Source of the DNA: Nitrospirota bacterium
GTDB taxonomy: Bacteria; Nitrospirota; Nitrospiria; 2-01-FULL-66-17
Direction of reading: 5' to 3'
Length of the DNA stretch: 54,866 bases
NCBI GenBank assembly: GCA_016201825.1
Contig: JACQCD010000003.1
Coordinates: forward strand, 1-54,866
In this document: one piece after another, positions 36,305-47,500 of the stretch
How positions within the stretch are numbered: the first letter of the stretch is position 1
Layout: each line of letters starts with the position of its first letter
The notes under the pieces: generated by a model
The model's input: only the letters and a program-made list of their open reading frames with translations
Told to the model about the DNA's origin: nothing
The model's database searches: none
Position numbers and translations under genes: made by a program

Positions 36305-38146
36305 ATGCCACGACGCTTTCCGGCGGGGAAACCGGCCCTGTATGTGCCGCTGGTGATCCTCGCGGGATGCTGCGCTGGACTCTTCGGCTTCGTGGGCTCG
36401 CCCGCTGCGTTCGCCGGACCCCCATCCGGTATCGCTCCCGCTCCCGAGGTGTCCACCGACGTGTATTTTCGCACCGAAGGTCCAGTGTCCGGGCCTCCGG
36501 CCCCGTGGTTGACCGGCAAGGACTACCGCTCTCTACCCCTTCCGTATCCCTTGAGCGAAAGTCGCGTGGTCGTCTGGGTGCTCGCTCAACAGCACACCTA
36601 CTTCGGCGCGTTCGTTCTCGGCGCTCTCCTCTTGGTGACGCTCGCTGAAGCGGGATCGATGTTCTGCCGAGATGGTGAACCCGCGCGCCGCTACCGCGTT
36701 GCGGGCCGCGAGCTGTTACGGCTTGTGGTGGCGGCAATGGCCGTGGCCGCCGTGCTGGGCGCTGTCCTGCTGGCGGGGCTGGTCGCGCTCTATCCCGGTC
36801 TCATGCGCTACTTCGCCGCCGTGTTCCGCCAATCCGTCCTGTTCTATGGGGTGCTCATCGTCACCTTCAGCGTGACCACGACGCTGTACTACTACACGTG
36901 GCCGACGAACGGAACGAGCCCGGGGCGATGGGATCACCTCGGTCTCGGCCTGTTCGCCAACCTACTCGGCACGGGGCTGATGGTGGTGGCCAACTCCTGG
37001 GGCGCGTTCATGATGTCCCCTGCGGGAGTGGATAAGGTTGGTCGATTCCTCGGGTCCGACTGGGACGTGTTTCGCAACGCTACCTCGTTGTCCTTCGCGG
37101 TACATCGGTTTGCTGGTAGCCTCGTGTTTGCCGGCGCAGTGATCGCAACGTACGCGGCCTACCACGCGATGGCGGCTGTGACCAAAGAGAGAAAGGCCTA
37201 CTACGATTGGATGGGCTGCATGGCGCTGATCGTTACCCTTATGGCATTTGTGACTATTCCCTTTGGCGGGTATTGGCTACACCGGACTATCTACGCTTAC
37301 CGGCAACAGATGGGAATCACCATGGTCGGCGGGTTACTTGCCTGGCTCGGCATTATTTTGGTCATACTGATCGGTGCACTCATCATCGCCATGACGTACT
37401 ACCTGTGGCAACGGATCGAGGCTGAGTCAGGAGGCGGGCGCTTTCGTCATCAGGCCAAGTACGTGCTGATGATCCTGGTACTCGGCCTGCTGGTTTATGT
37501 CACCCCACATACGCTCGTCATGCGCGCCGCGGAACTCAAAGCCGTCGGGGGCCAACAACACCCCGTCCTCGGCAACTACGGCGTCGAGTCTGCCAAGCAG
37601 GGGGCGATCAACCTCATGCTGGTGGCCATGATCTGGTCGCTCCTCACGTGGTGGCGGTCGAAATACATGGAAACGAATTCTCGCATTCCCATAGTCCTTA
37701 CTTCGCTGTTTGTCGTGGGGTCTCTCAACATCCTCTGGCCGGGTGTCATGGGGTACTTCATCCCCGCGAACGTGCGAGTCGGCCTGCAGGTCCCCGTGGT
37801 ACTGACCACGCTCAGTCTGCTCGTGATCGGCGCGTGGCTCACGCGCGCGCTGGTTGCCCGTTCGACGCGAGCCCCGTCCTCTGGATGGGGGACCCTCTCG
37901 CCGAGAGGGTGTTGGGCGTTGATGTTCATCGGCGTGACCGTCACCTGGATCATGGGGCTGAATGGGTACCGGAGGTCCTCGGTGCGCCTATTCTGGCACG
38001 CGATGGAGATGGTTCGCGACAACTCCCCGTGGGCATTCACTCACGCCATCGGTTTCGCCGGCAATGTCATCACGTTCAATACGCTTCTGTTCTGGTTGGG
38101 AATGTTGGGGCTGGTCTGGCTGGCGAAAGAAAAATCACCGACATGA
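36305..38146 (+). CDS. Divergent cytochrome bd subunit I (CydA)-like multi-TM protein
   Basis: About 14 TM helices; QQHTYFGAFVLGALLLVTLAEAGSMF, VVANSWGAFMMSPAGV, FRNATSLSFAVHRFAGSLVFAGAVIATYAAYHAM. No cydB adjacent. Confidence 0.55.
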   Translation: MPRRFPAGKPALYVPLVILAGCCAGLFGFVGSPAAFAGPPSGIAPAPEVSTDVYFRTEGPVSGPPAPWLTGKDYRSLPLPYPLSESRVVVWVLAQQHTYFGAFVLGALLLVTLAEAGSMFCRDGEPARRYRVAGRELLRLVVAAMAVAAVLGAVLLAGLVALYPGLMRYFAAVFRQSVLFYGVLIVTFSVTTTLYYYTWPTNGTSPGRWDHLGLGLFANLLGTGLMVVANSWGAFMMSPAGVDKVGRFLGSDWDVFRNATSLSFAVHRFAGSLVFAGAVIATYAAYHAMAAVTKERKAYYDWMGCMALIVTLMAFVTIPFGGYWLHRTIYAYRQQMGITMVGGLLAWLGIILVILIGALIIAMTYYLWQRIEAESGGGRFRHQAKYVLMILVLGLLVYVTPHTLVMRAAELKAVGGQQHPVLGNYGVESAKQGAINLMLVAMIWSLLTWWRSKYMETNSRIPIVLTSLFVVGSLNILWPGVMGYFIPANVRVGLQVPVVLTTLSLLVIGAWLTRALVARSTRAPSSGWGTLSPRGCWALMFIGVTVTWIMGLNGYRRSSVRLFWHAMEMVRDNSPWAFTHAIGFAGNVITFNTLLFWLGMLGLVWLAKEKSPT

Positions 38147-38196
38147 AATCCCACCCACGGGTCACGAGCAGGATGCTGAAAACCTCGGTAACGCCT

Positions 38197-38322
38197 GCCG
38201 GCTGTTCAAAAAGCGCCAGATGCAAGGCGGAGAGATGTCTTGCGCGCGGAGCGTACTGGCTCGTACGTGAGCACGCAAGACCGACTGACAACGCAGCAGA
38301 TGGAGATTTTTCAGCAGCCGGC
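38197..38322 (+). repeat. Structured dispersed element, copy 1 (126 bp)
   Basis: GCCGGCTGTTCAAAAAG...TTTTTCAGCAGCCGGC terminal inverted repeats; inner stem GTCTTGCG/CGCAAGAC; apex GGAGCGTACtggctcGTACGTGA. Confidence 0.9.
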
Positions 38323-38587
38323 TAGCATGGTGACGCCTTAGGTGGACCATCGTGTCGTCGAAGTCATCGACCTCGAGCGCGAGAGAGGGGCCGTCACTGG
38401 AGGGCTTCCAGTTGGGGCTCATCCCGATTCCGAGGGTGTGGGGTCCGACCTCGTACTCAAACCAGACCTGTTCAGAGTCAGTCGCAGTCGGCTTCCGGGT
38501 GAATCCAAGAACGCCTTCGTAAAAGGAACGAGCGCGATTGATATCCGTGACGGGGTAGGCGACAAAGGCGAATTCGAGAATCTTCAT
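38323..38587 (-). pseudogene. Truncated VOC (glyoxalase/bleomycin-resistance-like) gene, 5' portion only
   Basis: MKILEFAFVAYPVTDINRARSFYEGVLGFTRKP...LALEVDDFDDTMVHLRR, then the ORF reads into structured element copy 1. Confidence 0.75.
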
Positions 38588-38643
38588 GGCGATGAGTGCC
38601 CTTTTCGTACCGTGACAGGTTTCAATCTGCCAGAAATAGTACT

Positions 38644-38818
38644 CTGACCCCGATATTTCTCCGATATTTCTCGCAGCGGTACTGTGCTCTTTTCGTGGGA
38701 TAGTGCTCGCGGATCTCGTTGTGGAGCGCCTCAAGAGTTGCTAACGCGGAAGACGGCAGTGCATCAACTCGAATGTCAACGAGGGCTTCTTTGATCGGTG
38801 GATTTGGATAGGGTTGCA
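38644..38818 (-). pseudogene. N-terminal fragment of a TIGR04255-like protein
   Basis: MQPYPNPPIKEALVDIRVDALPSSALATLEALHNEIREHYPTKRAQ, then loss of recognisable sequence. Confidence 0.5.
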
Positions 38819-38950
38819 TCGTCAGCGATGTTACGCAGACCGAGAGGCTAATTACAAGATCCTGCTCTGAGTGGAGGAAGAAAATCCCTTGCTCCTCTTT
38901 TCTCCCACGGGAAAAACTCAAGATTAAAGATGCGACCCCTCAACCAGCTG

Positions 38951-39139
38951 CCGACCCCTCAACCAGCTGCACATCGACCCGCTGCTCCGGCACATTCAAC
39001 TCAACGCGCTCCACGGTCCATGGCTCCAACAAGCCCAACAGGTGTCGGTACAGCTCGGTATCGCGCACAGGAGGCCCTCCCGGTGAGTGCAGGCCCCCTC
39101 TATACCAGAATTCTCACCCACGGAAAAGCCGGAAGAACC
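38951..39139 (-). mobile_element. ISL3-family-like IS remnant (terminal repeat plus transposase N terminus)
   Basis: Reverse strand: GGTTCTTCCGGCTTTTCCGTGGGTGA end at 39139, then a GTG start at 39068 giving VRDTELYRHLLGLLEPWTVERVELNVPEQRVDVQLVEG, truncated. Confidence 0.6.
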
Positions 39140-39668
39140 TGAACTTGGCTGTGCCCAAACTATTCTGGTGCAGGTAGTAGCCTACCATCGCCCCGCTGGC
39201 CTCGGCTTTGAGCGGCAGTTGATCCACCTTCAGTGCATACACGGTAAAGATGTACCGGTGCGGCTTATCACCCTGCGGCGGACAGGGACCGCCGTAACCC
39301 GGTTGGCCAAAGTCGGTCATGCTTTGAATGCTGCCTTGGGGCGCCAACCCGCTATCCGGCTTTCCGGCGTTGGCGGGAAGTTTGGTCACTGAGGGAGGAA
39401 TGTTGAAGATGACCCAGTGCCACCACCCGCTGCCGGTCGGCGCATCGGGATCATAGACCGTCACCGCGAAGCTCTTGGTGTCCTTGGGAGCGTTCTGCCA
39501 GATAAGCTCCGGGGACGTATTGCCTCCGGTGCACCCAAAACCGTTGAAGACCTGTTCGGTCGCGATCGTGGCTTTATGTTTCAGGACCGGGCTGGATAGA
39601 TGAAAGTTTGCGGCGACGGCTGGAACGGTCCAGAGGACCATGACCACTGCTAACCAGATACGAGTCAT
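39114..39668 (-). CDS. YbhB/YbcL (PEBP/Raf kinase inhibitor-like) protein, C terminus altered
   Basis: Signal peptide; [44 protein letters not shown]. Last residues FFRLFRG* lie in the IS remnant end. Confidence 0.88.
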   Translation of the reverse strand: MTRIWLAVVMVLWTVPAVAANFHLSSPVLKHKATIATEQVFNGFGCTGGNTSPELIWQNAPKDTKSFAVTVYDPDAPTGSGWWHWVIFNIPPSVTKLPANAGKPDSGLAPQGSIQSMTDFGQPGYGGPCPPQGDKPHRYIFTVYALKVDQLPLKAEASGAMVGYYLHQNSLGTAKFRFFRLFRG

Positions 39669-39928
39669 CTTCTTCTCCGTAGGTTGAACGCCGTTGCCTG
39701 ACTGTCTCCCGTCTTGGGATTGAACCACTCACCTTGCACCACCGCGGAGTGAGCCGTGACTGTTTGACTGTCGAAGAGGACGCGCACACCGGACCCCCTG
39801 TGGGACGGACCTTTTGCGTGACGCTGGGAGGAACGAGGGGCTCAGGCTAGCATAGTGCGGAACACGATTCAAGCCACCACCCCCACCGGATGGCCCACTG
39901 AACGGATCATCGGCACTGGTCGGTGTAG

Positions 39929-40051
39929 CAGGCTGCTCAAAAAGCTCCAGATGCAAGGCGGAGGGAGGTCTTGCGAGCGGAGCGTACTTACGCGTACGTG
40001 AGCACGCAAGACCGACTGACAACGCAGCAGATGGACTTTTTCAGCAGCCTG
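39929..40051 (+). repeat. Structured dispersed element, copy 2 (123 bp)
   Basis: CAGGCTGCTCAAAAAG...CTTTTTCAGCAGCCTG; inner stem GTCTTGCG/CGCAAGAC; apex GGAGCGTACttacgcGTACGTGA. Abuts the RND stop codon at 40052. Confidence 0.92.
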
Positions 40052-43000
40052 TTAGAGCTCGATGCTGCTTCCGACCCCCGCCCCCTCGCCATTCCCGGCA
40101 ATGGACTGCACCTCAACCTCCGGAATCCCTGGCGTGCCGGATTGGCTTTTCCGCCGCGGGTGCGGGGTTCGCCCCGTCAGCTTGCTGCGCAAGAGCACGT
40201 AGAAGACCGGGGTGAGGTTCAAGCCGAAGGCGGTCACGCCGATCATGCCGGTGAACACCGCGATGCCCATGGCTTCGCGCATTTCCGCGCCGGCGCCGAA
40301 GGAGAAGACCAGGGGCATCACGCCGGCGATAAACGCGATGGACGTCATCAGAATCGGCCGCAAACGCAAGCGGGCCGCTTCCTTGGCGGCCTCCACCACA
40401 CCCATGCCGCGCTGTTCCAGCTCGCGGGCGAACTCGACGATCAGGATCGCGTTCTTGCAGGCCAAGCCCACGAGCACGATGAAGCCGATCTGCGTGAAGA
40501 TGTTGTTGTCGCCGCCCTTGCCGATGTGGCCGAACAGCCACACGCCGAAGATGGCGGAGAGCAACCCCATCGGCACGATCATCACCACCGCCAGGGGCAA
40601 GGTCCAGCTTTCATACAGCGCCGTCAGCACCAGGAAGGCCAGCACCACGCACAGCGGAAAGACGAGCAGCGTCGTATCGCCGGCGAGGATTTGCTGGTAG
40701 GTGAGGTCCGTCCACTCGAACGTCAGGCCGTTGGGCAGATTCTCCCGCGCCAGCTTCTCCATCATCGCCTGCGCCTGCCCGGAGCTGACGCCGGGCGCGG
40801 CCGCGCCGTTCACGTCGGCCGCGAGATAGGCGTTGTAGCGAATGGCACGGTCCGGTCCGTAGCTTGGCTGGACCTTCATCAGCGAACCGAGCGGCACCAT
40901 CTCGCCCGCGCTGTTACGCGTCTTGAACTGCGCGATGTCCTCCGGCTTCTGGCGAAACGGCGCGTCCGCCTGGGCGATCACCTGGTAGGTGCGGCCGAAT
41001 CGGTTGAAGTCGTTCACGTACATCGAGCCCAGGTAGATCTGCAGGGTCTCGAAGATGTCGGTGACCGCCACGCCCTGCTGCTTGGCCTTGACGCGATCCA
41101 CGTCGGCGAACAATTGCGGCACGTTGATTTGCACGCTGCTGTAGGTCTGATAGGGGTTGATGACTCCCGACATCCGCGCCTTGTTGAGCAGGTTTTGCGT
41201 CTGCTGGTACAACTCCTCGATGCCCAGATCGGCCCGATCCTCCACCATCATCTTGAAACCACCACTGGTGCCAAGGCCCAGGATCGGCGGCGGTGGGAGC
41301 ACAAAGACAAAGCCATCCTGGATGCCACCGAGTTGTTGATTGAGCGCGCCGGCGATGGCCGGCGCCGACATGCCGGGGCCTTTGCGCTCCTTGAAGTCCT
41401 TGAGGGGGAAGAAGACGATGCCGGCGTTGGGCGCGTTGGAGAAGCCGCTGATGGACAGGCCCGGGAAGGCGACCGCATTCTCCACGCCCGGCTGCTCCAG
41501 CGCAATGGCCGACATGCGGCGGATGACATCTTCGGTGCGGTCCAGCGACGACGCATCGGGCAATTGCGCGACGCCGATGAGATAGGCCTTGTCCTGCGCC
41601 GGCACGTAGCCGCGATGCTCTTGTGACCCAGGATGGTCCCCAGCCCCCGGTAGTAGCTTTGGGACCGGTTGGTGAAGAGCCGGTTGAACGGCCGGAACAG
41701 CCAGCCGAAGGACTTGTCCATGAATTTGGTCAGCCAGTCCTTGGGCGCATCATGGCCCTTGAGCAGCAAGGCCGCGAGAGCGGGCGAAAGGGTCAGCGAG
41801 TTGAACGCCGAAATCACCGTGGAGATGGCGATGGTCAGGGCGAACTGGCGATAGAACTGGCCCGTGAGGCCGCTCACGAACGCGATGGGAACGAACACCG
41901 CGCACAGCACGAGCGCAATGGCGATGATCGGCCCGCTCACTTCCTGCATGGCCTTGTAGGTCGCATCGCGCGGAGAGAGGCCCAACCCGATATTGCGCTG
42001 GACGTTCTCCACCACGACGATGGCGTCGTCGACTACGATGCCGATCGACAAGACCAGGCCAAAGAGGGACAGGGCGTTGATGGAAAAGCCGAACGGCAAC
42101 ATCAGGGCGAAGGTGCCCACGACGGACACCGGCACGGCCAGCAGCGGAATGATCGAGGCGCGCCAGGTCTGCAGGAACAGGATCACCACCAGCACCACCA
42201 GCAGCACCGCGATGATCAGCGTCTCCACGACCGCCTTGATCGAATCGCGCACGAAGATGGTCGGGTCGTACACGATCGAGTAGTCGACGCCCTGCGGGAA
42301 CCCCTTCTTCAGCTCCTCCATGGCGCGCCGCACGTCGTCGGAAAGCTGGATGGCGTTCGAGCCCGGCGCCTGGAAAATCGCCACCGCGACCGCCGGCTTG
42401 TTGTTGAGCAAACTGCGCAGCGCGTAATCGGCGGCGCCCAGTTCGAGGCGCGCCACGTCGCCCAGGCGCGTGACCGCGCCGCCTTCGCCGGTCTTGATGA
42501 TGATGTCGCGAAACTCGTCTTCGGTGATGAGCCGACCCTGCGCGTTCACGATGAGCTGAAAGTCGGCGGCGCCCTTGCCATTGCTCGGAAACGGCGGCGC
42601 GCCGATGGTGCCGGCGGCGACTTGCAGATTCTGCTCGCGGATCGCCCGCACCACGTCGCCGGGGGTGAGGCTGCGTGCGGCGACTTTTTGCGGGTCGAGC
42701 CACACGCGCATCGCATAATCGCCGCCGCCAAAGGTGATCGCTTGGCCCACGCCTGGAATACGGGCCAAGACGTCCTTGACGTTGAGCACGGCGTAGTTGC
42801 GCAAATAGACCGTGTCGTAGCGCTGGTCAGGCGAGATCAGGTGCACGACCAGGGTCAGATCGGGCGAGCTCTTCACCGTGGTCACGCCCAGCCGGCGCAC
42901 GTCTTCCGGCAGACGCGGCAACGCCTGCGACACGCGGTTCTGCACCTGCACCTGGGCATTGTCGACGTTGGTGCCCAGCTTGAAGGTGATGGTGATCTGC

Positions 43001-43269
43001 ATGACGCCATCGGTGGTGGACTGCGAGGACATGTACAGCATGTTCTCGATGCCGTTGATCTGTTCTTCCAAAGGCGCCGCCACGGTTTCCGAAATGACCT
43101 TGGGGTTGGCGCCGGGATAGACGGCCCGCACGACGACCGAGGGCGGAACCACCTCCGGATATTCGCTGATGGGCAGCCGATTGAGGGCCAAGAGACCGGC
43201 GAGGAAAATGACGAGGGAGAGCACGGCCGCAAAGCGCGGGCGATCGATGAAGAAACGGGAGATATTCAT
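40052..43269 (-). pseudogene. RND efflux permease (HAE1/AcrB family), disrupted by internal deletion and frameshift
   Basis: Two overlapping frames: 43269 down to ~41612 (MNISRFFIDRPRFAAVLSLVIFLAGLLAL...YRGLGTILGHK) and ~41611 to 40052 (GYVPAQDKAYLIGVAQLPDASSLDRT...), each matching half of one transporter. Confidence 0.88.
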
Positions 43270-43277
43270 GGCAGCCC

Positions 43278-44552
43278 CTATCGACCGGCGAGCGTGGTGG
43301 CGGCCGGGAATCGCTCAGCCTTCTTGTCCGCCGGTTTTTCAACGGACTTTGCCTCGGGGGTTTTTTCTGACGACTTCTCCGGCGCGCCGGCCGGCGCATC
43401 CGCCTCGAGCATCGGCACGGTTTGCGGTGTCACCGCATCACCCGGCCGCACGCGCTGCAGGCCGTTGACCACGATCATCTCGCCGCCCTTGAGGCCCAGC
43501 TTCACCACGCGCAGTCCGTCAATCACCGGCCCGAGCTTCACTTCCCGGTAGAGCGCCTTGTTGTCCGCTCCCACCACCAGCACGAATTTCTTGCTCTGGT
43601 CGGTGCCAACCGCCTTGTCGTTGACCAGCATGGCTTTATAGGTGCCGCTGCCCACCAGCTTCAGCCGGGCGAAGAGGCCCGGCGTGAACGTGCGCTGCTT
43701 GTTGTCGAACACGGCGCGGGCGCGGATCGTCCCGGTCTGAGGATTGAGCGCATTGTCGACGAAATCCACGTAGCCCTGGTGCGGGTGGCCCTTCTCGCTG
43801 GACAGGCCCAGATAGATGGGATTGCGCGTGTCCCGCGAACCGGGCCGTTCGCCGCGTCGGCTGAGTTCGGCGTATTTGAGATAGACCTGTTCGTCACCCT
43901 CGAAATAGGCATAGATCGGATCCAGCGACACGACCGTGGTCAGCAAGGTAGACCCCGCCCCGCCACCGGTGACCAGGTTGCCGGCCGTGACTTCGGCGCG
44001 GCTGGTGCGGCCATTGATGGGCGAGCGGATTTTCGTGTAATCCAGATTGAGACGCGCCGTCAGCACGGCCGCCTGCGCGGCCTTGACCGCCGCGTCCGAA
44101 TCCTGCCGGCCGCTGGTCAACTGCTCGTACCCCTGCTGGGAGATGGCCTTGGATTGCACGAGTTCCTCCGCGCGGGCCAGATCGCGCTGGGCAAGGTCGA
44201 GTCTCGCGTTGGCGCGGGCCAGTTCGGCCTCGGCACGGGCCAGTTCGGCCTGCAGCGGGCGCGGATCGATCTCGAATAGCAGATCGCCCTTCTTCACCTC
44301 GGCCCCTTGCTGGAAATAGATCTTTTCGATATAGCCGGAAATACGCGGTCGTATTTCCACCCGCTCGACGGCTTCCAATCGGCCGGTAAATTCATCCCCC
44401 TCGTTGACTTCCTTCTCGATCACCGCCGCGACGCTCACCTGCGGCGGAGGCGGTGGGCCGCCAGGCCCCGGCGATGATGCCTTGTTACAGGCGGCGAGGA
44501 CCAGCACGGTTGCGAACAGCAACACCAGGTCATACGGCTTGTTTCGTCTCAT
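43278..44552 (-). CDS. RND efflux periplasmic adaptor (AcrA/HlyD family)
   Basis: Lipoprotein signal LAACNKASSP; FTGRLEAVERVEIRPRISGYIEKIYFQQGAEVKKGDLLFEIDPRPLQAEL. Confidence 0.93.
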   Translation of the reverse strand: MRRNKPYDLVLLFATVLVLAACNKASSPGPGGPPPPPQVSVAAVIEKEVNEGDEFTGRLEAVERVEIRPRISGYIEKIYFQQGAEVKKGDLLFEIDPRPLQAELARAEAELARANARLDLAQRDLARAEELVQSKAISQQGYEQLTSGRQDSDAAVKAAQAAVLTARLNLDYTKIRSPINGRTSRAEVTAGNLVTGGGAGSTLLTTVVSLDPIYAYFEGDEQVYLKYAELSRRGERPGSRDTRNPIYLGLSSEKGHPHQGYVDFVDNALNPQTGTIRARAVFDNKQRTFTPGLFARLKLVGSGTYKAMLVNDKAVGTDQSKKFVLVVGADNKALYREVKLGPVIDGLRVVKLGLKGGEMIVVNGLQRVRPGDAVTPQTVPMLEADAPAGAPEKSSEKTPEAKSVEKPADKKAERFPAATTLAGR

Positions 44553-44589
44553 GATCTTGATCTACTCCGCACTCGAAATGTGTTGGGGC

Positions 44590-47500
44590 CTAGGGTTTCG
44601 TCACGACGTATTCACGCCCCTTGACCAAGATGTCGGATCCCACGCCGTCGCCGTCGGCATCGGGCATCGGCTCACGCCGCCGCGCGAGCAGCGTGTAGGC
44701 GGTGGGAATCACGAAAAGCGTGAGCAGCGTACCGAGCAGCAAGCCGCCCACGATCACCCAGCCGATCTGTTGACGGCTTTCAGCCCCGGCGCCATGGGCT
44801 AACGCTAATGGGACCGAGCCCAGGATCATGGCGGCCGTGGTCATGAGGATCGGGCGCAAGCGCAGCGACGCGGCCTCGATGACGGCCTCGCGTACCGCGC
44901 GGCCCCGCTCCTGGAGTTGGTTGGCGAACTCCACGATCAAGATCCCGTTCTTGGCGATCAAGCCCACCAGCATGACCATGCCGATCTGGCTGTAGACGTT
45001 CAGCGTGTTGCCGGTCAATTTCAGCGAGAGCAGCGCACCGGTCATGGCCAGCGGGACCGAGAGCATGATGATGAACGGGTCGATGAAGCTCTCGAACTGC
45101 GCGGCCAGCACCAGGTAGAGGAACGCCAGCGCCAACGCGAAGGCCAGGTACATGCTGGCGCCGGATTCTTTGAATTCCCGCGACTGGCCGTCGAGCGCGG
45201 TCTGCGTGCCCGGCGGCAACACCTCTTTGGCGGCCTTGTCCATGAACGCGAGCGCGTCGCCTAGAGCCACACCGGGCGCCACGTTGGCCGAGATGGTGGC
45301 GGACCGGAGGCGGTTGAAGTGGTTGAGTTCCTTCGGCGCCACGGTCTCTTTGATCTGCACGAGATTGGAGAGCTGGACCAACTGGCCGTTGGTTCCGCGG
45401 ACGTAGATTGCGGTCAGGTCGTCGGGGTTCGTGCGGTCCTTGTCCGCGACTTTGACGATCACGTCGTACTGCTCGCCTTCCCGCTTGAAACGCGTGACCT
45501 GTCGGCCGCCGAGCAGGGTTTCCAGCGTGCGGCCGACTGTTTCGACTTCGACCCCGACGTCCGCGGTTTTTTCGCGGTCCAGCTTGACCGAAAATTGCGG
45601 CTTGTTCAACTTCAAATCGGAATCCATGTTCACGAGGCCCGGAAACTCGCGGGCCTTGGCCATCAGCTTGTCGACCATGGTTTGCAGGTCGGCGTAGGTG
45701 TTCGCCTGCACCACGAACATCACGGGCGGGTTGCGAAAGCTCTGGCCGAGCGAGGGCGGGTTGATGGCGAAGGCCAGCACGCCCGGCAACCCGCCGAACA
45801 TTTTCGGCATCAAGTCCGCGACGATCGCCTGCTGCTTACGCCCCCGCTCCGACCATGGTTTCAGCATGACGAACGAGAACGCGGAGGTTACGGGGTTAGG
45901 CCGCTCCAGGCCGGGTGCCACCACCATGAAGTAGGTCTTGATCTCCGGCACCTGCTTGTAGAGCGCTTCCACGCGGCGCGCATACCCGTCGGTGTAGGCC
46001 ATGGTCGCGCCTTCCGGCGCCAGCATCACGCCGATGATGATGCCGCGATCCTCCAAGGGCGAGAGCTCGGCTTTCAGGGTCATGAACAACAACACGATCG
46101 CGCCGGCGGCGACCAGCCCCGTCGAGATGATCACACCGCGATGGCTCAGCGAACGGGTCAGCAGCGCCCGATACCCGGTGTTGAGCCGCTCGATCCCGCG
46201 CTCGATCAGCCGGTAGAGACGGCCGTGCTGACGTTCGTGACGCAGCAGTTTGGAGCACATCATGGGCGTCAGCGTCAGGGCCACGAAGCCCGAGACGAGC
46301 ACCGCGGCGGAGACCGTCAGGGCGAATTCCCGGAAGAGCCGGCCGGTGGTCCCGGACATGAACGCCACGGGCACGAACACCGCGGCCACCGTGATGGTCA
46401 TGGCGAGCACGGCGAACGCGATCTCTTTGCTGCCCTCCAGCGCCGCCTGACCAGGCGGCATGCCGCGCTCGATGCGGCGATAAATGTTCTCCAGCATGAC
46501 GATGGCGTCGTCCACCACGAGCCCGATCGCCAGCACCAGCGCCAGCAGCGTGAGTACGTTGACGGTAAAGCCCAGGGCGTAGACGAAGATGAAGGCGCCG
46601 ATCAGGGAGACCGGGATCGTGACGAACGGAATGAGCGTGGCGCGGCCCGAGCGCAGGAAGGAGAAAATGACCAGCACCACCAGGGCCAGGGCCTCGGCCA
46701 GGGTCTCGAACACCGACTTGATCGACTCGTCGATGAAGATCGAACTGTCGAAGCCGATCTGCAGCTTCATCCCGGGCGGCAGGGCCGCGACCAGGTTGGG
46801 CAACTCCGCTTTGACCGCCTTGGCCACGGCCAGGGTGTTGGCGTTGGACTGCTTGACCACGCCCACCCCGACCGCGGGATTGCCGTTGACGCGCACCGCG
46901 TTGCGATCGTCGGCCGCGCCGAGTTCGGCGTGGCCCAGGTCGCGCAGGCGCACCGGATAGGTGTTCACGTTGCGGATGATGAGGCGATCGAACTCCTCCG
47001 GCGTGCGCAGGTCGGTCTGGGTCAGCACGGAGAATTCGCGCTGACGGCTTTCGATGCGGCCCGCCGGCACTTCGACATTTTGCCGCCGTAGCGCGCCTTC
47101 CACGTCTTGCGGGGTGAGGCCGTAGGCGGCCAGCCGTTCGCGGTCCAGCCAGAGGCGCATGGCATAGCGACGCTCGCCCCCGATCATGACGCTGGCCACG
47201 CCCGGCAGCGTTTGCAGTCGGTCTTTGACGACGCGGTCGGCGTAGTCGGTGATCTCCAGCGGGCCGTGGCGATCGCTGGAGAATGCGAGCCAGATGATGG
47301 GGAAGGCATCGGCCTCGATCTTGGCGATGACCGGCTCATCGGTCTCAGCAGGCAGGCGTCCGCGGACGCGGGCGACGCGGTCCCGCACGTCGTTGGCCGC
47401 CGCGTCGATGTCCCGCTCCAGCGTAAACTCCACCGTGACCTGGCTGACCTCTTCGCGGCTGACGGACTTGATCGTCTTGATGCCCTCGATACCCGCCAAC

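Noticed and set aside
38197-38322. Integron attC site interpretation of the structured element
   Set aside because: No GTTRRRY/RYYYAAC core sites at the ends, no integrase nearby, and stems are perfectly paired rather than having attC-type extrahelical bases.
39700-39790. Possible tRNA on the minus strand (TGGTTCAATCCC T-loop-like)
   Set aside because: T stem has only three pairs, acceptor arms do not pair, and no D arm is visible.
41623-43551. 642-aa plus-strand ORF
   Set aside because: Antisense to the RND permease; composition (many H, D, R, G repeats) is that of a shadow frame.
45319-47091. 590-aa plus-strand ORF
   Set aside because: Antisense shadow of the intact RND permease.
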